Positions 47,528 through 60,127 are shown, numbered from the stretch's first letter. The stretch is 64,000 bases of DNA from Oscheius sp. JU75 (GCA_037178855.1 JASJZC010000006.1:6014001-6078000); one strand, 5' to 3'. A program made the numbers and translations. Notes: generated by a model not told the origin, from the letters alone.

Positions 47528-48611
47528 ATGATTGTCCTCTCCGATGTCCATCTGCCTACAGAGGGTGTCCGTTTGTCGCAGCCTCAGGTGGAGGCCTTTT
47601 TCGATACGCAGTCGGCTGGCGAGGGAACTCTTTGCGTCTCCGAGAGGTCAGCTACCGCCTTTTGCCACTAAAAGTTCTATTTTCAGCAGTGTGACCTGGA
47701 TCAGCCGACAGTCGCAGAAGGGAATCTCACTCTCGTACAAGTCTATCATTCTCCATGCCACCTCTAGCGATCTCAGCAGCTTTCCTCGCGAGCACATCTA
47801 CGTCCTTGTCGACTGCTCGAAAGCCGGTAAGCACGTTTCCGATTTTCGTTTGGAAAACGGGTTTAGAGCGTCCGAAGCGCGCTGTGCCTCTGTTTACGGC
47901 TGAGGAAGCCAGACATATTCAAAGTGGGAGCCTCGGTCGATTAGTAATTTTTTATCTTTTCAGATCTGAACATGCAGGAGGAGGAGATGAACGGCGAGGA
48001 GGCCGATAGCGAAGATGCGCCGAGCGTTCAGATCCGCTTCGTGCCCATCGACACCAGCTGCCGTATGTTTTTCTTCTTTTCGCATTGACAAGTGTGGCTG
48101 ATGCCCCGTTCGTGACATGTAAATGCTGTTCCAGTCGTGCTACCATAACAGGAGCAGCGTTTTCTCCACACAGACCCTAACTTGCAAACTGACTCGGCTT
48201 GCCAATGATTAGTCTGTGCACACAGTAGCTGTTACTTATTGGTAATAATGGCTTCCGGCACACAAACACAGACTTTCGGGCCTTTAGAGTTAGATAAAGG
48301 TCTTATTTCCAGTGCAGCAAATCTACGACGCCATGGCCGAATGTCAGGAGCTGAATCCGGAGGAAGATGACATGTCCGACGAGGAAGAAGATCTCGAAGC
48401 TGCCGGTGATATAATGCCAGCCGGACAGTGGTACACCGCTGACAATGTAAGCAATCTCTTTTTGTGCCATTATAAGTTTCAGCTGGGAGATAATTTCGAG
48501 CTGAGCGAGGAAGGAATGGCCAATCTCCAGCGAATGATGGGCGGCGGAGGCGACCAGCAGAACAACGGCCATCACAACGGAGCTGAGGATGAAAATATGG
48601 ACGACTCATGA
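47528..48611 (+). CDS. CLNS1A: pICln (CLNS1A), methylosome/Sm-protein chaperone
   Basis: Chaperone that holds Sm proteins for PRMT5 methylation during snRNP assembly. Exons 47528-47646, 47687-47826, 47964-48062, 48313-48446 and 48483-48611; 621 nt, 206 aa (human 237). PH-like N-terminal half: GEGTLCVSESSVTWIS, ISLSYKSIILHATS, HIYVLVD. Family motif IRFVPIDTSCLQQIYDAMAE followed by acidic tracts (EEDDMSDEEEDLE) and a short C-terminal DDS. Intron 48063-48312 contains dispersed repeat copy B. Second gene of the candidate pair. Converges on the RabGAP1-like gene, with 177 nt between stops. Confidence 0.94.
48086..48165 (+). repeat. Dispersed repeat, copy B
   Basis: About 80 nt in a pICln intron, colinear with copy A at 34982-35087 but lacking the tandem duplication. 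Shared words include TGGCTGATGCCCCGTT, ATGCTGTTCCAGTC and ACAGGAG.AGC. No coding capacity and no clear terminal inverted repeats. Confidence 0.85.
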
Positions 48612-48788
48612 GCACTTTAGCCCATTTCCGTCAACATTTTGTTGTATGTTGTGATTTTCTCATAAATTTGCGGTCTCAAAATAACGTTTATTAGAAACTC
48701 TCCCGTCTTTACAATGATACAGTAATACCCGTCTTATTCTTGTATTCAGCTGCAAATTATACCTCAAATACTCTCTGTACACGAAACA

Positions 48789-51700
48789 CTATGCGACACG
48801 GTCGGTTACAGTACCGACGGAACTGTGAGACCGTTCATGCTGTTTCAGACTGTTGCCGACTTCTCGCAACGAGGATATCGTCTTTTTGAACCACTTTTTG
48901 CCGTCGCTCTCGCTCTGGGTCATCATCTGATGCGCCAGATCCTGATTCCGACATTCTGCCTGAACTAGGGCCAATTTTGTCTGTGCCAGATCGATTTCTA
49001 GGGCTCTGAATGCTATTTTTCTTCAAAAAATATCCAATACTTACTTGACATGCGCCTCTCGCTCCTCCAACTGGGATAAGAGATCTGGTCCGTCCATGGG
49101 CGTCTTTGCCGGACTTCTATTGGCTTCCCATTCCTCGACAGACGGCCAACACTTATCACAGTCTGATATCCGCGCCTACAATTTCTTTATTTCCTTCTTT
49201 CACTAGCACAACCCACCACGATGGCTCTTTTCTGCGAGTTGAACTGTTCCCTCTCCGTATCGCATCGTCTACTCATCTGACTGAAGAGGACCTTGTACTC
49301 ATGAAGCAGTTTCTCCGATCTCTGACAGCCTTCCTCGAGCCTCTCGACCTCTCTCCTGTACATCTCCTTGATCTGTTCGTATTCCCTGTGCAGATTCTTG
49401 TTCTCCTCGGCCAAATCGTGGTTTTGTCTTGTCAGTCTCTCAACTGTGTTCGTCGTTGTCTCTAGATTGTCCTCCACGGCATCCAACTTCTGTCTCAGCT
49501 CGATTTTACTCGTCACGAGCTCATGTGCAAGATCGTCGTTTTCTCTCTCGAGACGAAGGATTGTCTCACAGTGGCGGGCATTCTCCTTCTGGAGTCGAAC
49601 CAGAGGATCCTCATTCTCCCTCTCCTTCTCCTTCATGTCCAGATACTCCTTCTCGTACTTCATCAGTCTCTTATGTTTCAGCTTGAAGTCTACAGCCCTC
49701 TGGATTAGGGCCTTGGCGCTGGCTTCTGTACGGTACTTTCGGGGCAAAGTCACGCGGAAGTACCTGGAAAAGGATCTCTTATTATCAAGTTTGTCGGTGT
49801 TCACAGGCTGAAATTAGCAGGTCATTTGCTTGCCAAAACGAAATTGAAAGACAGGACAAATGATAGGAAGAGTATAAAAGGTGGACATGGGCATATTGAG
49901 CACAGGGCAGACAGACACAACCAGAGAGTTAACATGACCAAGAGGGAAGACTTGTCATTGTCAGGGCAAGTGATAGATAGGAAGACAGAAAGAAACGAGG
50001 ATCGATGGGGTGGACAATTTTCCTAGACTATCAGTCGTATTGTAGATGAGAGAGGAAGAAATGTCTTTGAATTTCCGGTGAATACTAATCAATCAGTCAT
50101 TTCCCTTTCAAACAGGGCAACAGACGAAAGAAGGAAAGACACTTGCTGGTTCCCCCGCTTTATGAGATGTTTGAATCGATTCTGCTTGGGTATTGAACTG
50201 ACACAGAGAACTGTTCTGGGAACGAATCGGAAGCCTATTGTGGACAATAAGAATCACAACAAAAGAAATGTAAGAGGCTCACTTCAGGGCTCCTTCGAAG
50301 TCCAACTGAACCAGATCTTCCTTGGCGTCGTGTAAGAGAGCCAAGGAAATGTGGAAAATCGTGTTCATTCCCTGAAACAACTATGAAGAATAGAAAGAAG
50401 TTTCTACCTCAGAAAGGAAGAGATCGACGATGAAGAAGACCATCTGGAGTGGGAATTTGGCTGTGAAGAGAGTCAGGAACCACTGGGAGGCGAACATGTG
50501 AGTCTCGACGCCAATGTGTTCCAAATGACAGGACAACTCTGGTTCGTAGTCTTTCAATAGACGTGTGAGCTGGTAGAATCGGAGATGGAGACTGTCGAAG
50601 CCGAGTTTGAAGAGATCTCTCAGCTGATAGTCGTACATAATCTTGACCAAAGCACAGAAGGCTTTCTCCTCGGGCATCTGGAAATTATTGCTCAAAAAGA
50701 TTGCAGATGCAAAAAAACCTAGTATCTTGGTTTCTTATTCCCTGTAATTCTCTTTGACCCTTGAACTTACATGAAGAAGTAGACTAGCCGCCATGAAGGA
50801 CAGTCCCTGGCAGTAGGAGACTTCCTCATCGTAGAGTGAGTAAGCCTTGCTGATCTTGTACAGACATTCCTGTCCCTCTCCGCCAGCCACTTTGAAATGC
50901 TCATGTGCTGGGAATGTTCTGTGAATGTCCCGGAGAATGACCTGTTCCGATGGACATTCCTGAGAACCAAAGACTAGAACAGAAATGGACTTGCCGTACC
51001 TTTCCTAGGAGAAGATGATATGTTTTGACGAGTTCTTCGTCAAGATGGACCTTGGCCAGGAGCTGCCAGACGTCTCCGCGGAGAACATCGGGAACACCGT
51101 TCAAGATGAGAGAGGAGACGCATTCTGGCCGTGTTCTGGAAGTGGAACAATTAGAATCTAGTCAGCCTCATGCATTGAATGATGTGCAGGAACAACACAA
51201 AATCGCCAAAAGAATCTGAGTGATTGTTTAAGAAGCTTAGAAGATTGCAAATGTCAAAGAACGCGCCAAATGTATGCTTTGACAGATTGTCAGTGATAAC
51301 CTATGGCTCCCAAGAGTCCATTTAAACTCTTCATTTCTAAACTCAGAAAGGAACAAAAGTCTTACCCGTCTGGTGACTCCTTCCACTCTTCCACACATTT
51401 CTTCCACTGTTGCATGACATCGTCCGAGCACTCGCGATTCACAGTCCCGGAACCAGAAAGCAATGGCTCATCACAGTCTGAAAGCCCATCAAAATAGAAA
51501 ATTACACGAACCTGATTCATCGTCTCCGGCCGGTTGAAGCAGCTGCGTCGGCATTCTGCTGGGACTCCTGGAAGAAAGACACTTTTCAAGAACGTGTTCA
51601 CAGCTGACCCCCCAAGCAATCGATTCCCGCCGTGAACATATGGGCGCCACAATATGCCTACCGGGAGAGGGGAGGAATGATAAGAGAAACTATAATAACT

Positions 51701-54700
51701 ATGTGAGAACTAGGACTGAGTAAGGGAGAGAGTGGACATCAAATTGGATTTGTGGCCTTCTATTAGTGGAGAGTCAGGCGTGAGACTAGTTTTTCTCTGG
51801 AGATAAGGACTCAGATGGACATGGCTCTCATCTACGAGTTTCAAATGACAGAAGAAAGTAGTACTTGGTCCAGGTTGCTGCCGCAAGTACATCCTCCAGG
51901 AACATGAGTAATTCTGTTTGATCAATTAGCAGAAAGCACTTTTAGATGCTTTGTTTCTAACTTTCTGTTTTCATAAAGTTGCTAATTGCATAGAGTCTAA
52001 TTATCAAGGACTGGTGGCTCTGGACCCTCTGCTTGCGACGTCAATGAAACTACAAAATGAGGAGGGATCATTTGATCTACGCCATGAGAGTCCAGTAGTT
52101 GACTAAGCGATAAGAAAAACATATCTCCGGAAGGATGACTAACCTGCCAAGACGCTGTTTCGCTCGTAACCTCTCAGCTTCCGACTCTACCGAGACAAAG
52201 ACAAGCCCGTTGGAAGGAGCTCCCTCGACGTCGTTCTCTTCCGGTCTCTGTAAATTATTTTCTCATACCTAGTAGTTTAGACATACAAAATGCTTGGGTC
52301 TGACATGAAAGTGGCGTAGATTTCGCGGCATGGACAAGATGGAAGAATGACTTTTTGGTATTGTAACGGGGGAAGCAATAGCATTTGATTTTCGGGCATC
52401 GATTGTCAAGAGAGAGTTAGGAAGGGGCTGGTGATTTTGGGGGCAAACATAGCGGCGTGAGAGGGACGGGGGAGTGAGCAGCGGAAGCGCGTGGAGCCAA
52501 AAATGACCAATTGACCACTGCCCGTCACTTTGCTCTCCTCTCCCTGGTTCTCCCCCATATGATCAAATCCTTAGGCGCAGTAGACTTTTTGGGGATACAT
52601 TGGCAGCCTAACCAGTTCACTCAATGCAAAATCATGAAATCACAGCTCACCTCCAAGTAAAGCGAGTATCCCTCATGAACCGCCACTCTCGGCAACTTGT
52701 AGAACCTCTCGTGCTGATGAAAGACGCGAGCCTTGGCCTCGATCGAGAATCTGATTGGCTCACTAACTTCAGCCAATATGACGTCAACTGCTACGGTCAT
52801 GAACACTCGTGTCTCTGCAAAATGAATGGCCTGCTTGGACTGAACTGACAGGGACTAACCTCTTGGGGTTTCCGTGTTCAGCACTTCGAATTGGTGTACT
52901 CGCGGGTCCCAGATGGCTGTAATCACGTAGACTGACGGAACGGCGCCTGAGAATTGAAGTTGTTTTGGAAATGACGGGCTTCAAACCTGGCTTCATACTC
53001 TCCATCTCGAGCAGCTGCATGTCACTGTGACGAAGGTTCCTTCCGGCGGCTAGAAGCATTCCGAAACATTTTGTGACTGTCAGAGGCGGGCCGGAGACCT
53101 AAATGATTTTTACAATACCAAAATGCGAGGGTTGATCAATAGCTCACTCATCATTATAGTACGTCAAATGGAATTTGAACTGACCTGCTTCAACTGAACG
53201 ATCAGCTTCTTCTGTCTGTCCCTCCTCAACTTGATCGTGTTGCTCTGTTGCGGACAGAGAACATAGTGTGGAGAAGACTTCGTTGTACCCTCATTCTCCT
53301 AAATAGTTGCAGCTGAAAAACAAGTACACGACTCACTCTGATCTCCAGAAAAGCCTCATATTTGAATTCCATCTTTTTCTGATCCGTTCCAAAGGCTGAT
53401 GGGCCGCTCGTTTGGAATGCTTGCGAGAAGCAATAGAGTGCTCGACCAGCCTAAATCAGAACTCTGAGTTGAACTTGCAAAAACTTACAGTATCCGGGTG
53501 TGCACTGCGGAAGACGTAGCACTGATGGGTCGGGGATCCAGCAGCGGGATTGTGGGTTATCGAGAGACTGAAGCAGTGCTTTTGGGCAGAGTCGAGTTTG
53601 CCACGAACACAGAATCGGATGTTGTTGACAGCAAACGAAGTCAGAACAGCTCCTGTGGAATCGGAGAGACTGAAAACATTGATTGACCAGTAGTTATGAT
53701 TAGAACTTGGTAAGATAGTCATTCAGAAATAAGGTTTAGGTAAACCGTCTAAAGTTTCGGAATTCCAATTTATTGAAAAAGCCTTGAAAGGGTGCACACA
53801 TCCTCACAAAACGGTGTTATTGGAGGCTACTCTCCCCGAGCCATGACTCACCGGACAACAAAAGCTAATAAAATGGACAGTGTGGGCATTCAAAAGAAAA
53901 GAACCTACGTGACAGTTCCCGTGTTGGTGTGAGGGACAGCCAGAGTGACGAGGACCGCGTTTGCTGTCTTCTCCTCGTCCAAGAACTGCATCATTTTCAA
54001 CATTTCGGTCTCGCTCGAGGCGTCGTCTATTTTCGAGCAACCGAGATAGTGAACCTGAACTTTGAATAGACTCAGAATCGAATGTTGTTGACGGCAAACG
54101 ATGTCAGAACAGCTCCTGTGGAATCAGAGAGACTGAAAATCTTGACTCACATTTTCAAACAAGGTACAGTTTTTGAAGATGTCTTTTACTGAACTGGAAC
54201 TCCGGCGACTGCTGTCCGTCGTGGAACCTAAAGTTTTCTTTTGAAAATAAATAAAAATAAAAACCTCCATCGAACTTTGTTCCATTTTCCGTTTTTTTGT
54301 CTTCTCCGTTCATCCTGAGCGCATCACTGTCGAGTTCTGGAAAATGAGGGAGAGTACTAATCGATTGAACACTCGGAGGAGTAACTAGACACTGCGCGCC
54401 CCCATGTTTCACGACCTTATTTGGAGGCGTCTCCACCGCGAGTGAGCAAACAAAGGCAGAGATTTAGAAGATAATTGTCTGTGAGAAAATGAAAATGAAG
54501 AATAGACCGAGGATAGTGAGAGTGACAACAGAGAGTAATCGATTCTGTCTGGGTATGGGAAAATGGTTTTTCTGCAAGATGATTTGTAAGGGACATTTGA
54601 AAACTGCGAATCGCAAATCCACAATTTTTCTGAATGGAACCTAGGTAAGCCGTTCAAAGCGTAGAAAAGATAGAAAGACAAAAAGTCCTCGAAAAGTCGG

Positions 54701-55183
54701 TCACACTAGAGGTGAGATGGACGATTGGAAATAGAGGGGGAGAGTATGAGTCGGACAGTACTAAAGACAAGTCCAAAAGATCTAACCAACAGAACGTTTT
54801 GTTTTGGACAAAGAAACATGAGTCACGGTGAGTAAATATCTCTTTTGATAAAACTTATTTGAAAGGGGTGAGTATCTGGTAAAGTAAGGTGAACCCTGGA
54901 ATATTCAACAGATATGTCAAGAATGGATTCAAAACCAAAATCAGATTAAAAAGACGCATTTCGGTGATTGTACAGCCTCTATAGCCATTCATTTCATCCC
55001 GCTAAGGCAGTGCGGTGCGATCGATGCCGGGGGCGCGAATCAAGCCTGACGGATGGCAGTCCACTCCAACCAGCAGGCTTCTTTCTCACCTTTCTGTAGA
55101 AGAGCAAAGTTCTCGACACTGAGCGGGAACTTGGTGGTTAGAGGAGAGTCGAGAGAGGAGCTAGCCTCCATCTCCCGGACCAT
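48789..55183 (-). CDS. RABGAP1: RabGAP1-type Rab GTPase-activating protein (PTB + TBC)
   Basis: Accelerates GTP hydrolysis by Rab GTPases in membrane traffic. Exons 55090-55183, 54265-54336, 54151-54227, 53909-54054, 53489-53669, 53337-53450, 53185-53298, 52987-53098, 52860-52946, 52651-52814, 52144-52247, 51512-51567, 51366-51477, 51000-51135, 50771-50959, 50408-50677, 50283-50371, 49217-49763, 49045-49175 and 48789-49005; 3,012 nt, 1,003 aa (human 1,069). PTB about 75-215 (VHYLGCSKIDDASSETEML, FCVRGKL); kinesin-like region about 250-390; DEPLLSGSGTV linker; TBC about 485-690 with Arg finger R537 (LRDIHRTFPAHEHF) and Gln finger Q574 (SYCQGLSF); long coiled coil to the end (ENDDLAHELVTSKIELRQKL). 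Acceptor gtgtcag abuts the ATG. Intron 54055-54150 contains an exon-copy remnant. Confidence 0.95.
54069..54137 (-). pseudogene. Decayed copy of a PTB exon inside an intron of the RabGAP1 gene
   Basis: The segment matches the start of exon 53489-53669 together with its acceptor (53608-53676), about 60 nt with roughly five mismatches; both contain GATTCCACAGGAGCTGTTCT. In the copy the frame ends in TGA where the real exon continues Cys-Val-Arg-Gly. It lies inside the 96-nt intron 54055-54150 between exons 3 and 4. Confidence 0.85.
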
Positions 55184-56914
55184 CTGACACTAATTGAAGT
55201 GGACGAACGTCGTCTGGAAAAGGGATAATTGGAAAGCGAGAGAGAGCTTCATGTCCATTCAGCATGGAATTTGGAGCAGAAAAAAAGGAATGATTGTTAT
55301 TCGAAGACACGAATAGGAGAGCGAGTGGGAGCTGATAAGGAAGGGCAGCAAAACAGAAACAACAAAAAAGGTTTGTCGATGCAAAGAATGTCTAAAATGG
55401 ATTTGATATGCAGAATACTGAATATCTAACAACGGGATCGAGGGATCCAACTATGGGTGAAGTCGCACACGTCTTGAAAAACTCGGCTTTTGGATTCCCA
55501 TGATTTTAAACCCATTTAAACAATTTGGAGCAAGCCATAAGTTTCAAAAATCGATTTCTAACTCATGAACGACTCTCTACAAAGAACTAAAAGTACTTGT
55601 GCAAAAGCTTGAAGTTGAAAACATGAAATGGGTCTCTTGTTTCAAATAATTGGCCTCGATACTTTGATTAACTGAGCCTATTAGACCCAGTAGGGGGACA
55701 ATCTGCTGGAAGAGGCTTGAAAAAAGTTGGACGCTCGTCCCGGAGCCGATTCGATAACTACATCTAACTGGGCCCCCTCTCTGCCATTCAAAAGGATGAC
55801 GTGGGGAAGAAAAGAGCGCCAAGGGGTAATCCCGGAGAAGAAAGTGCTGAATGAGTTATCTGCTAGGCAACAAAGCTATAGAAGAAGGAGGAATGAGGAG
55901 TGGATCTAGGCGCGATCGTTCAAAACCGGTTTGGGTATGAGGCGGAAGGGCAGACTGCCGAGAATGTACTGATCGTAGGCGGCTGCTGTTCCGTTTATGG
56001 TAATCGAAAGAGAAGTGTGAACTTTTGTTAAGATACAGTTACGACAGGAACTTATTGTAGGGAAAGGATCAAACTATAGCTCAAACTATTTCCTCGCAAT
56101 GGAGATCTCGTGAGTCCGACTAAGTTTATTGCTTCGTGAGAAACCCTTTCTAGTTGATGAATATTGACAACGGTGGAGTTCTTGAGCATGGAATGGAACT
56201 GTGTGTTTGTATTATTGTGAGAGAGAAATTTAAAAAGTTTCGAGAATAGGTGATTAGTAGTCGGGTGCTCCAATTTAGCCTCTTCTACTAGAGTGTCTTT
56301 TCATGTTTGTACTTGGCGCAAGAGCCTAATCGGCACGAGGCGGGTCCCGAAAATGACCGAGTTTTCAAGAAAATTGTTGTTTTTCGGATGCCAGGAAAAG
56401 GAGTCAGTAGTGATGGCAGAGCACAGAGGGAGAGGGCGCAGAGCCAGACGACTGTGTCAATAGAAAATAGAAAAAACAGCACCGGAAACCTCTACGTATG
56501 TGTTTTTCGGATTAGGGGAAAACAGAGATAATAAGGGAGAAAAAACAGAAACACAGTTATCCTTTCTTGAAAATGGGATCGAGTTGAACAGTGTTCAAGG
56601 AGTTATGTTCCAAGTTGGTCACTACGATACGACTACTCCATCGCTTCTTCAGCCTCAACAGTTTAATTCGAACAACTAAAAGGATGAACAAAAGAACAGA
56701 AAACTCAAAACCCCTGATGATGTAGCTTCAGCATTTTTCATCGTTCTATTTCGATCTAGAGCAAAGTGGATATGTAGCCTTATATCTCAAATTTTCAGAA
56801 TTCCCCGGATTTGCGCTGATCGTATGTCCTCTAACCGTAGTCGGTTCTCTTGCCCAATTATCGCCATATCTATAAATCCTCACCAATCTGTTCGTTTGAT
56901 CAATCTCCACTAAA
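55184..56914. other. Intergenic region between the RabGAP1 and orphan secreted genes
   Basis: About 1.7 kb, a divergent shared upstream region. No coding signal I can support; ORFs at 55229-55429 and 56307-56531 are unspliced and unlike known proteins. The TATA box of the next gene is at 56870-56877. Confidence 0.6.
56870..56877 (+). promoter_or_regulatory. TATA box of the orphan secreted gene
   Basis: CTATAAAT lies 38-45 nt upstream of the ATG at 56915. No AG occurs between it and the ATG, so the transcript would begin with a leader of roughly 15 nt and could not be trans-spliced at the usual place. Inference from sequence only. Confidence 0.6.
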
Positions 56915-57998
56915 ATGCGGACTTCTGTTATACTCTGTCTTATTTTCACAGCATCTTTCGCGTTTCTGAGTATTACTTTCGATACTCGAGAGACTAACAA
57001 GAAGGGACTGATCAATCCCGTTATCTTCTTAGCCAAACATGTTCTGACGATCTGGAGTCAGAATCGAACAAAGTCGAAGAAGGTCCTCTACCAGAAGTAT
57101 ATAGACCATGTTACGAAGGTCTATGGAAAGAAGAACGCTGTAGGTCTCTCAGATTGAAGCTGAAACTCTGGTTTGCAGACACTGATTGACGCAGTAAGCA
57201 AAATGGCTCTGCAATTGTACAAGCAACTTCCAGCCAACGTAAGGAAATCTCTTTGAGAAAAAGCTTGGTAAAGTAGGTAAAGACGACGGTCGCTGGAATT
57301 CTGGAAAGCTTCCGCAACGGATCGATCAAGGTGGAAAGAAGTTCATTGGCTCAAGTTGTAGGTTTTTGGTCTGTACGAAACGCAGACGTTATGATTCCCT
57401 TCCAGTTTAGAGCACTTTTTACCAAAGGTAATTTAATGTTTTTGTGCAAAGAAGTTTGCATGTTTTGCTTCAAACTATTCGATCTATTACTTTCAATTAA
57501 GCACTTTGGGGAAGCAGGGTAGTGAGTGAACTTTGGTTCTGTGGCAGTAGGACAGCTGGGGGACAATCTGATGTGAGAAAGAGAGAGACAGGGTAACTGG
57601 GACAGGAATGTAAGAGAAAGAGAACATTAAAGGGATACAAGGGCGGTGGATTAAATACTAGTTAATGCTGAAACATTGCGAATCTGGCATTATTGGGATC
57701 GAAGAGCTGTTGTTTCCCTTTTCATCTCAAAACTGGCTTACCGAATGATATTCTGAACAAGTATTTCGCCCTTCCAGATGCCCAAGATTCTGATGTCAGT
57801 CAAGGGAACTGATTTCCTCAAAATAGCGTCCATTCAAAAGAAGCTATCCGATGAATTCTTGCCTCTCGCCGAGAAAGTCTTTTACAATCCCTTCGAGTGA
57901 GTCTCTTCATCGCTGTTACTTTCATCTTTTTCAGCCAAGACAAGAACAACAAGTTGAACAGCACCGACGTGCATAATCTCAGTCCTTTTCCCTTTTAG
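56915..57998 (+). CDS. Unrecognised small secreted protein
   Basis: Exons 56915-57139, 57179-57238, 57277-57357, 57778-57896 and 57935-57998; 549 nt, 182 aa. The first 19 residues (MRTSVILCLIFTASFAFLS) look like a signal peptide. The rest is rich in Lys and in helical, amphipathic stretches (VLYQKYIDHVTKVYG, ALQLYKQLPANVKTTV, IQKKLSDEFLPLAEKVF) and ends NSTDVHNLSPFPF, with potential N-glycosylation sites such as NRT and NST. No Cys follows the signal peptide. I do not recognise a family. The third exon could instead end at 57330 (in-frame alternative), and the ATG at exon 4 could start a shorter form. It is the only modelled gene with no acceptor AG near its start. Converges on the SUP-12-like gene. 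Confidence 0.6.
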
Positions 57999-58164
57999 AC
58001 AAGAGAGTGTCATGTTTATTGCAAGAAAAGATTAAGAGGGAACACTCGCTATATACATTGTGAGACGCTGTATGTGGGAGGTCTATCTGAGCTTGGTTGA
58101 AGTTTCGGGATGGCACTGGGCAAAAGGTGGCAAAGAAGTTAATCAATTCGTCTTCAAGAAGGTT

Positions 58165-60127
58165 CTAGACCCGCTGATGTTCCAATTGTTGCTGGGCAGC
58201 AGCTAGTTGAGCAGCCTGAGGTAGCTGGACCAGGCCATAGCCACCGTAGCCGTACTGCTCCAGTCCAGTGGTTGTCTGGGCGACAGATACTGAATTGGCT
58301 CACATTTGCGAAAATTTCCTACGGACTTACCCTGAGGAGCGACGGCGGCATATTGTTGTTGTTGAGCGGCCAAGGTCTGTGCCAGAGCCTGATAGTCGAG
58401 GAGGGGCTGTTGGGCTGCTCCAAGAAGAGGGTTAACCACTCCGGGGTAGTAGAGCTGGGGAAGACTGAAAGCAGTCGAGGTGAGGCTATTAGACGGGGAG
58501 AGGTGACCACACGGCTCCATCTTTTCGAGAGAAAAAAAAACAAGCCACACATGCCTCGCGAACCCTTTTTCTATCAGTGTGTGCTATTCATGAAAACGAG
58601 TGTGACCCAAAGTTGGAGTTAGTGGCGAAGAGAATTAGGTAGGAGAGAGTCAGAAATCTATTCAGATCTTGTATAGGGCAGAAAAGCGCCAGCACGCACA
58701 CGCACTGCACGGGAATGATGTAGATATACACACGCTCACGCCTTCCTAACCTCTTTTCTCGGGGCGCCTTCTCCTAACCACATGAAATTCTAAACGGGCG
58801 ATCGTTCGTCTCTTTCCAAGTACAGACAAAGCACAAAAAGTGACTGAACTCACCCTATTCTGGCCGGGAACAGAGCCTGAAGTTGGGTCTGAAGGGGCAG
58901 TTGGAGAGCCCCGTTGCCAAGAGCTAAATCGTTTTTGAATATTGAGAGAATTCAGGAATGAGCGAACCTGCCAGCTGGACGTTGTTCCTTGGCTTGGCTC
59001 CGAGATAGGCCAGATTCACGTTAGCCTTCCGGCCGTCAATGATCGGGTTTGGGTCCTTGCAGGCACGTTCAGCCGCGGCTCTATCCTTCATTGTCACCTG
59101 AAATTGGCTATTTTGCTCTGCTGCTCTGTTTTTATTTTTCCATTACAACCCTTTCGGTCAGAAGTATGCGTCTGAGTAACAGTCAAGAAACTTTTCTAAC
59201 ATAATAACATTGCATAGACCTCTGCTACTCTCTTCGAAATCGTTAATACTGTCAGTGGAGGCTTTGTCTTCAGTTATCCTCCCTTCCTACTCTGTCCACT
59301 CTGGTTGTGCTCCACACGCGTCACCCGGCCCTCGGCTGTCATCTCAGCTGACAGTCACGGCAGTACTCCGGCAAACACTGGGTCTCTCTCGCTCTCCTGC
59401 TGTTCTCCGGAACCGGTTCCGCCCCTTTCCTCCTAGCCGCTGCCGATTATGCTTGTGCTGCTGCGCGAACAATGGCGCCTTTGACAGACTGCGCAGCAAT
59501 GAATATGCCAATTAGCACCTTAAAAGAAAAGAGACTTACAAAGCCGTAGCCGCGTGACTTCTGCGTTTGGCGGTCGGTAATGACAACGGCTTCCTCGATC
59601 TCTCCGAATTGTTCGAAGTACTCGTGAAGGGTCTTATCGCTAGTGTGGTAGGGTAAACCTCCGACGAAGATCTTCGTGAACATTGTGTCACGGGAACCTG
59701 GAAAGACAGTACTTATTGTTAGTAACCTCGGTAGAGTAAGATCAGGTAGTTTTGCAAAGGTTTGGATGTCTAGACAGACAGGCCTCGAACGTGAGCCAAA
59801 AACTGACAGAGAAGGTAGATTCGTGAACTTAAGGCTTCCATTAAACTTTGGGGACATATGTATCGAGTAAACCTTTTTGCTAATCTATGATGTTCATACT
59901 TATCAGGGTTCATGAATACTGTTCAGAGCTAGATTATCTGTTGACTGTCAGGAAAAGAAGTGATAGGAACTATGGAACACTCACTGATGAGCTATATAGT
60001 ACAGATCAGATTCGTTAGAAAACTCACCAAGAGCCGGATCAGCAGCAGCGGCCGATTGAGCAGCAATAGCTGCGGCAGCCTGGACAAGGGGATCGCCCAG
60101 CTGACTATAGACGGCCGTAGGAATCAT
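58165..60127 (-). CDS. sup-12: SUP-12/RBM24/RBM38-type RNA-binding protein
   Basis: Single-RRM splicing and mRNA-stability factor, in C. elegans controlling muscle-specific splicing. Exons 60028-60127, 59540-59697, 58968-59097, 58854-58923, 58331-58464 and 58165-58289; 717 nt, 238 aa. RRM about 39-115: RNP2 IFVGGL (43-48), RNP1 RGYGFVTM (82-89), then the family-diagnostic [20 protein letters not shown]. Short Ala-rich N terminus ([19 protein letters not shown]) and Gln/Ala/Gly-rich C terminus, as in the family. The first exon joins in frame as [13 protein letters not shown]; an alternative start is the second-exon ATG at 59683. Acceptor taatttcag abuts the first ATG. Confidence 0.94.

Larger units (their letters stand above)
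46344..48611 (+). other. Candidate two-gene operon (neurochondrin-like and pICln)
   Basis: The first gene stops at 47421 and the next acceptor (cttcttag) ends at 47526, one base before the pICln ATG at 47528. A 105-nt gap with an acceptor abutting the start codon matches nematode operon spacing. Inferred from layout only. Confidence 0.6.
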
